A DNA stretch of 64,000 bases from an uncultured Clostridiaceae bacterium (GTDB lineage Bacteria > Bacillota > Clostridia > TANB77 > CAG-465). The notes below the pieces were generated by a model. The model was not told where the DNA came from, made no database searches, and was given only the letters and a program-made list of their open reading frames with translations. Position numbers and translations under genes: made by a program. The stretch spans positions 17,012 through 81,011 of the forward strand of contig CAMVON010000004.1 in NCBI GenBank assembly GCA_947169155.1, read 5' to 3'. Shown here in pieces: positions 60,189 through 64,000 of the stretch; the first letter of the stretch is position 1; each line of letters starts with the position of its first letter.

Positions 60189-62792
60189 ATGGCACAAGTT
60201 ACACCAATGATGCAAAACTATTTAGACACAAAAGAAAAGTATAAAGATTGCATCTTGTTTTATAGATTAGGTGACTTTTATGAAATGTTTTTTGATGACG
60301 CAATAACTGTAAGCAAAGAGTTAGAGCTAACTCTTACAGGCAAAGATTGTGGACTAGAAGAAAGAGCACCTATGTGTGGTATTCCACATCACGCAAGAGA
60401 TACATATATTCCAAAACTTGTAGAAAAAGGATATAAAGTTGCAATATGTGAGCAACTAGAAGATCCAAGATATGCTAAGGGAATTGTAAAAAGAGATGTA
60501 GTAAAAATTGTAACACCCGGAACAATCACAGATTTATCTATGCTAGATGAAAAGAAAAACAACTACATAGCAAGCATATTTATGGATAGAAAAGAATGTG
60601 CAATTTCTTTTTGTGATATCTCAACAGGAGAATTCTTTATTTCAAGCGTTGGAGGAGTAGATGTAAACACTAAAATACTAAATGAAGTAGCAAGAATATC
60701 TCCATCTGAGCTTATAGTATCAGACGCAACTAAGGAAAATAGTATATTCTTTAAAGAGTTTAACAGAATATTTAATATATATATTTCTACATATAACAAT
60801 GATGAAGATAATAAGTTCTTAGACACAATTGTAGATAAACATGAAGTAAAATTAAGTAAGCTAGAAAATGAAGCTTCAACACTTCTTATGAACTATATAG
60901 AAGAAACACAAAAAGGATCAATTGATCAAATTAATAATGTAGAAAAATATGAAATCGAACGTTTCATGCAACTAGATAATAGTACTAGAAAGAACCTTGA
61001 AATACTTGAAGCAAATAGGGAACATACTAAAAAAGGAAGTCTTCTTTGGGTACTAGATGAAACTGTTACTGCAATGGGTGGTAGAGCATTAAGACACTGG
61101 CTTGAATCTCCACTTCTAAATAAAGACGAAATTGTTAAAAGACAAAATGCAGTAGGAGTACTTGTAGATAACAACATGTTTAGAGATGAGCTACAAGAAA
61201 CTCTAAAAACAGTTTATGATATTGAAAGATTAATTTCCAAAGTTGTAGGTGGAAGTGTAAATGCACGTGAACTAACATCACTTAAAAACTCACTTTCTAA
61301 GTTACCAGAACTAAAGAAGTTAATTAGCCAAATTGTAGATAGAACTCATGATGAATACTTTACAGAGTTCTTAAATTCACTAGATACACTAGAAGATGTA
61401 TATACTTTAATAGACAAATCCATCATAGAAGATGCAGGCATAACTATTAAAGAAGGTGGAATAATTAAAGATGGCTTTAGTTCACAAGTAGATGAATACA
61501 GAGAAGCATCTACCAAAGGTCAACAATGGCTAATGGAACTAGAGGCAAAAGAAAAAGAGTTAACTGGTATTAAAGGTAAATGGTTAAGAATAGGATATAA
61601 CAGAGTATTTGGATACTATATTGAAGTAACAAATTCATATAAATCTCAAGTGCCAGAAGACAGATATATAAGAAAACAAACTCTAGCAGGAGCAGAAAGA
61701 TATGTAACTGAAGAGTTAAAAGAAATAGAAGAAAAAATACTTGGTGCAAAAGAAAAATTAGTTGACCTTGAGTATGACTTATTCTGTAAGATTAGAGAAG
61801 AAGTTGCAACTCAAGTAATACGTATCCAAAAGACAGCATCAATAATTAGTATACTAGATGTACTTTCATCATTTGCAACAGTTGCAGTAAACAACAACTA
61901 CGTTAAACCAGAAATCACAGAAGATGGTGTAATAGACATCAAAGGTGGAAGACATGCTGTAGTAGAAAAAGCATTAAAAAGCGAACAATTCATACCAAAT
62001 GATGCATATCTAAATAATGATTCAGATAGATTCTTAATTATTACTGGACCAAATATGGCAGGTAAATCTACATATATGAGACAAGTTGCAATAATTACTT
62101 ATATGGCACAACTTGGAAGTTTTGTTCCAGCAGATAGTGCAACAATATCTATTGTAGATAGAATATTTACAAGAATTGGTGCATCAGATGATCTAGCAAT
62201 GGGACAATCTACATTCATGGTTGAGATGCAAGAATTATCTAATATTTTAGAAAATGCAACAAAAAATAGTTTAGTAATACTAGATGAAATTGGACGTGGT
62301 ACTTCTACATATGATGGACTAGCTATAGCTTGGGCAACAGTAGAATATATGGCAGACAAAGAAAAAGTGGGGGCTAAGACATTATTTGCAACACACTATC
62401 ACGAATTAATTGAACTTGAACAAAAAATTGAAGGAGTAAAAAACTACTCAGTAGATGTTAAAGAAAAAGGTGATGAAGTTATATTCTTAAGAAAGATTAC
62501 TCCAGGTGGAGCAGATGAGTCTTACGGAATATATGTTGCAAAACTTGCAGGAGTTAAAAAACCAGTTATTACTAGAGCAAAGGAATTACTAAAATATCTA
62601 GAAAATGTTGACCTTGCAAAGAAAACAATAGATGAAAAGAAAAAGAAAATAACTACTGAAGAAGTACAAGTAGATATGTTTAACTATAAAATGGCAGGAG
62701 TTGTATCTGAACTAGAAAAAATAGATTTAGATGAGCTAACTCCAAAAGATGCTTTAGAAGTGTTATATAAATTAAAAGATAAACTAGACTAA
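60189..62792 (+). CDS. mutS: DNA mismatch repair protein MutS
   Basis: An 867-residue protein with all MutS domains. The mismatch-binding Phe-x-Glu is in GDFYEMFFDDA near residue 32. The lever and clamp regions follow, and the ATPase carries GPNMAGKSTYMRQ near residue 620, the D-E-x-G-R-G-T motif in ILDEIGRGTSTYDG near 697 and ATHYHELIELE near 733. It recognises base mismatches and recruits MutL; mutL is not in the window. Single-gene unit with a TTGATATAAT-type promoter upstream. Confidence 0.97.
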   Translation: MAQVTPMMQNYLDTKEKYKDCILFYRLGDFYEMFFDDAITVSKELELTLTGKDCGLEERAPMCGIPHHARDTYIPKLVEKGYKVAICEQLEDPRYAKGIVKRDVVKIVTPGTITDLSMLDEKKNNYIASIFMDRKECAISFCDISTGEFFISSVGGVDVNTKILNEVARISPSELIVSDATKENSIFFKEFNRIFNIYISTYNNDEDNKFLDTIVDKHEVKLSKLENEASTLLMNYIEETQKGSIDQINNVEKYEIERFMQLDNSTRKNLEILEANREHTKKGSLLWVLDETVTAMGGRALRHWLESPLLNKDEIVKRQNAVGVLVDNNMFRDELQETLKTVYDIERLISKVVGGSVNARELTSLKNSLSKLPELKKLISQIVDRTHDEYFTEFLNSLDTLEDVYTLIDKSIIEDAGITIKEGGIIKDGFSSQVDEYREASTKGQQWLMELEAKEKELTGIKGKWLRIGYNRVFGYYIEVTNSYKSQVPEDRYIRKQTLAGAERYVTEELKEIEEKILGAKEKLVDLEYDLFCKIREEVATQVIRIQKTASIISILDVLSSFATVAVNNNYVKPEITEDGVIDIKGGRHAVVEKALKSEQFIPNDAYLNNDSDRFLIITGPNMAGKSTYMRQVAIITYMAQLGSFVPADSATISIVDRIFTRIGASDDLAMGQSTFMVEMQELSNILENATKNSLVILDEIGRGTSTYDGLAIAWATVEYMADKEKVGAKTLFATHYHELIELEQKIEGVKNYSVDVKEKGDEVIFLRKITPGGADESYGIYVAKLAGVKKPVITRAKELLKYLENVDLAKKTIDEKKKKITTEEVQVDMFNYKMAGVVSELEKIDLDELTPKDALEVLYKLKDKLD

Positions 62793-62798
62793 AAAGAA

Positions 62799-62842
62799 GG
62801 AGAAATGATAATTTGATTATTATCATCTCTCCATTTTTTATT
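62799..62842. terminator. Probable bidirectional terminator
   Basis: GGAGA-ATGATAAT pairs with ATTATCAT-TCTCC around a TTGA loop, with one internal mismatch and a T-run, between mutS and the convergent gene. Confidence 0.65.
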
Positions 62843-63026
62843 CTTTCAATTGTTTTTTATAGCCATCTATTTGGCTTTCTAAATCTTCTATATGACTTCG
62901 AATCTTATCTATTTCACTCATATATAACTCTGCAATTTTCTTTTTTTGTTCATCGTTTAATTCGAGTTCATTTATTTTATGATCGTCAAATTTTTCTTTT
63001 AATAATTTAATTTCCTCGTCTGTCAT
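62838..63026 (-). CDS. Small coiled-coil protein
   Basis: A 62-residue charged helical protein from ATG 63026, with AAGGAGATTAAAC upstream. The sequence MTDEEIKLLKEKFDDHKINE continues as heptads to the end (IDKIRSHIEDLESQIDGYKK). It overlaps the upstream gene by 20 bases, so it is probably coupled to it. Function unknown. Confidence 0.6.
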   Translation of the reverse strand: MTDEEIKLLKEKFDDHKINELELNDEQKKKIAELYMSEIDKIRSHIEDLESQIDGYKKQLKE

Positions 63027-64000
63027 GTTTAATCTCCTTTTCTTCAATTGAATCTTTAGATTTTTCGCCAAGTAATTCTCTATAGTAATCTCTATTTAAA
63101 ATTAAGCTTTCTTCACGCTTTTTGTAGCTATCTCTTAAATCTCTCATTTGTGTTAAATAAAAATCACTAAAGGTTGTAAAGTTGGAAATTTTTGAAGATG
63201 CATTTTCTTTAACTTCAATTTCAGGAACATCTTGCTCATAAGTATCGATACTAGGAGCTTCTTTATCTATTTTTTCTATATCTGGTTCACCAATATATTT
63301 AGAAACTCTATTAATAAGTAAAAGTCGTTCTTTATCGCTCTCTATTAATGATTCAATTCTATACTCGTAAACTTCATCAGGATTAATGTTTAATTGAGGA
63401 TTATCTTCTAAAAACTTCCTTTCAACTTTTGCAGCTATAACTTGTTCTTTAGCAGCTTTATTTGAATATTTTTTTGCTAGCATAGATAACTCTTTAATAG
63501 GTTCTATACCAATATTTGCAATTGATTCTTTGATACTTTCATCACTTTGATAACCTATAGTATTAAGATAAACTTCAGAGTATAAATCATTAAGATCATT
63601 TGCTTTAGCTTTTTTCACATCTTCAGGTAAAGATTTATTATTTTTTATTATTTCTCTTCTCATATTAAAGTCCTTAGCTATTTGATCTAGTGATTTAATA
63701 TGTCCATCTGTATTAAAGGCAAGACTTAAAGCAGGAAAATCTGCTAGTTTTTCTGGAGAAGCAACAAATACTGTTTCTAACTGTTGGATATTAACTAATA
63801 GTCTGTCTTTTAAATCACCATTAATGTTAGTCATTTTTTCGTTTTCTAAGTACATATCTTTAACTAAATCTGTATATATAGACTTGTTCATATATTGAGA
63901 TGGATTATCAAAAATTTTTTCCATCATTTCAAATGTTTTTTTATAGCCAATAACTCTTGCGTCTCTCTCAAAAAGAATCTTAAAGTAATTACCAGACTTG
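63007..64000 (-). CDS. Hypothetical helical protein, 5' end outside window
   Basis: The frame is open to the right edge, reading NYFKILFERDARVIGYKK before the first internal ATG (63927), so that ATG is not the true start. At least 330 residues are visible. It is soluble and helical, with KYSNKAAKEQVIAAKVERKF in the middle and a long charged C-terminal part (YKKREESLILNRDYYRELLG). No membrane segments. Family not recognised. Confidence 0.6.
   Translation of the reverse strand, partial: KSGNYFKILFERDARVIGYKKTFEMMEKIFDNPSQYMNKSIYTDLVKDMYLENEKMTNINGDLKDRLLVNIQQLETVFVASPEKLADFPALSLAFNTDGHIKSLDQIAKDFNMRREIIKNNKSLPEDVKKAKANDLNDLYSEVYLNTIGYQSDESIKESIANIGIEPIKELSMLAKKYSNKAAKEQVIAAKVERKFLEDNPQLNINPDEVYEYRIESLIESDKERLLLINRVSKYIGEPDIEKIDKEAPSIDTYEQDVPEIEVKENASSKISNFTTFSDFYLTQMRDLRDSYKKREESLILNRDYYRELLGEKSKDSIEEKEIKHDRRGN

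Overview
The window is AT-rich, densely packed bacterial DNA with strong AGGAGG-type ribosome binding sites, many TTG starts and Rho-independent terminators after most units. A CwlD-type cortex amidase, a Spo0E-like phosphatase, Spo0A-box-like sites, YlbF and an AgrC-like kinase point to a low-GC, spore-forming member of the Firmicutes, most likely class Clostridia. No rRNA, insertion sequence, prophage or CRISPR array was seen. The first and last genes run off the window edges.

Layout. 1-6093: end of a surface-polysaccharide cluster (Wzy polymerase, glycosyltransferase, acetyltransferase, Wzx flippase, UDP-glucuronate 4-epimerase, UDP-glucose dehydrogenase). 6207-12348: an unknown gene, then a MORN-repeat membrane protein and a complete His-Xaa-Ser (Hxs) peptide-modification operon: repeat protein HxsA, HxsD, an A24 prepilin-type peptidase, and the radical SAM enzymes HxsC and HxsB. 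12457-19186: membrane proteins, a CcdA/thioredoxin pair, an ATPase-TOPRIM pair resembling defence modules, and an amidohydrolase. 20100-20612: a small-RNA-like element and a convergent small-toxin/antisense-RNA locus built like the par/fst type I toxin-antitoxin system. 20761-40486: mainly housekeeping genes (Tex, PurA, PurB, SDR, UDG-like, RpiB, TagO-like transferase, YqeY, the M16 pair YmfF/YmfH) mixed with small unknown genes, one of which (29346-30111) looks frameshifted.

40534-45690 appears connected to sporulation: a Spo0E-like gene faces a three-gene operon of small proteins. A divergent operon then encodes a VirB4/TraC-type ATPase split into two genes, a CpaE/MinD-type ATPase and a helical protein, with no other secretion genes nearby. 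The first two genes of that operon seem to lack AUG/GUG/UUG starts at their ribosome binding sites. 46383-48572 is a compact nucleotidyltransferase / radical SAM / NUDIX cassette. 48676-64000 holds CwlD, a ClpP-like protease, TadA next to its substrate tRNA-Arg(ACG), tRNA-Arg(CCT), a spermidine-synthase-like membrane fusion, several small unknown genes, two gene remnants, an ECF sigma factor with a membrane partner, MutS, and the start of an unknown operon.

The best candidates for undescribed biology are the Hxs operon with its peptidase and MORN partner, the par-like toxin locus, the stand-alone split VirB4/CpaE operon with unusual starts, and the nucleotidyltransferase/radical SAM/NUDIX cassette. 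Family calls come from motifs and recalled family features; no searches were run.
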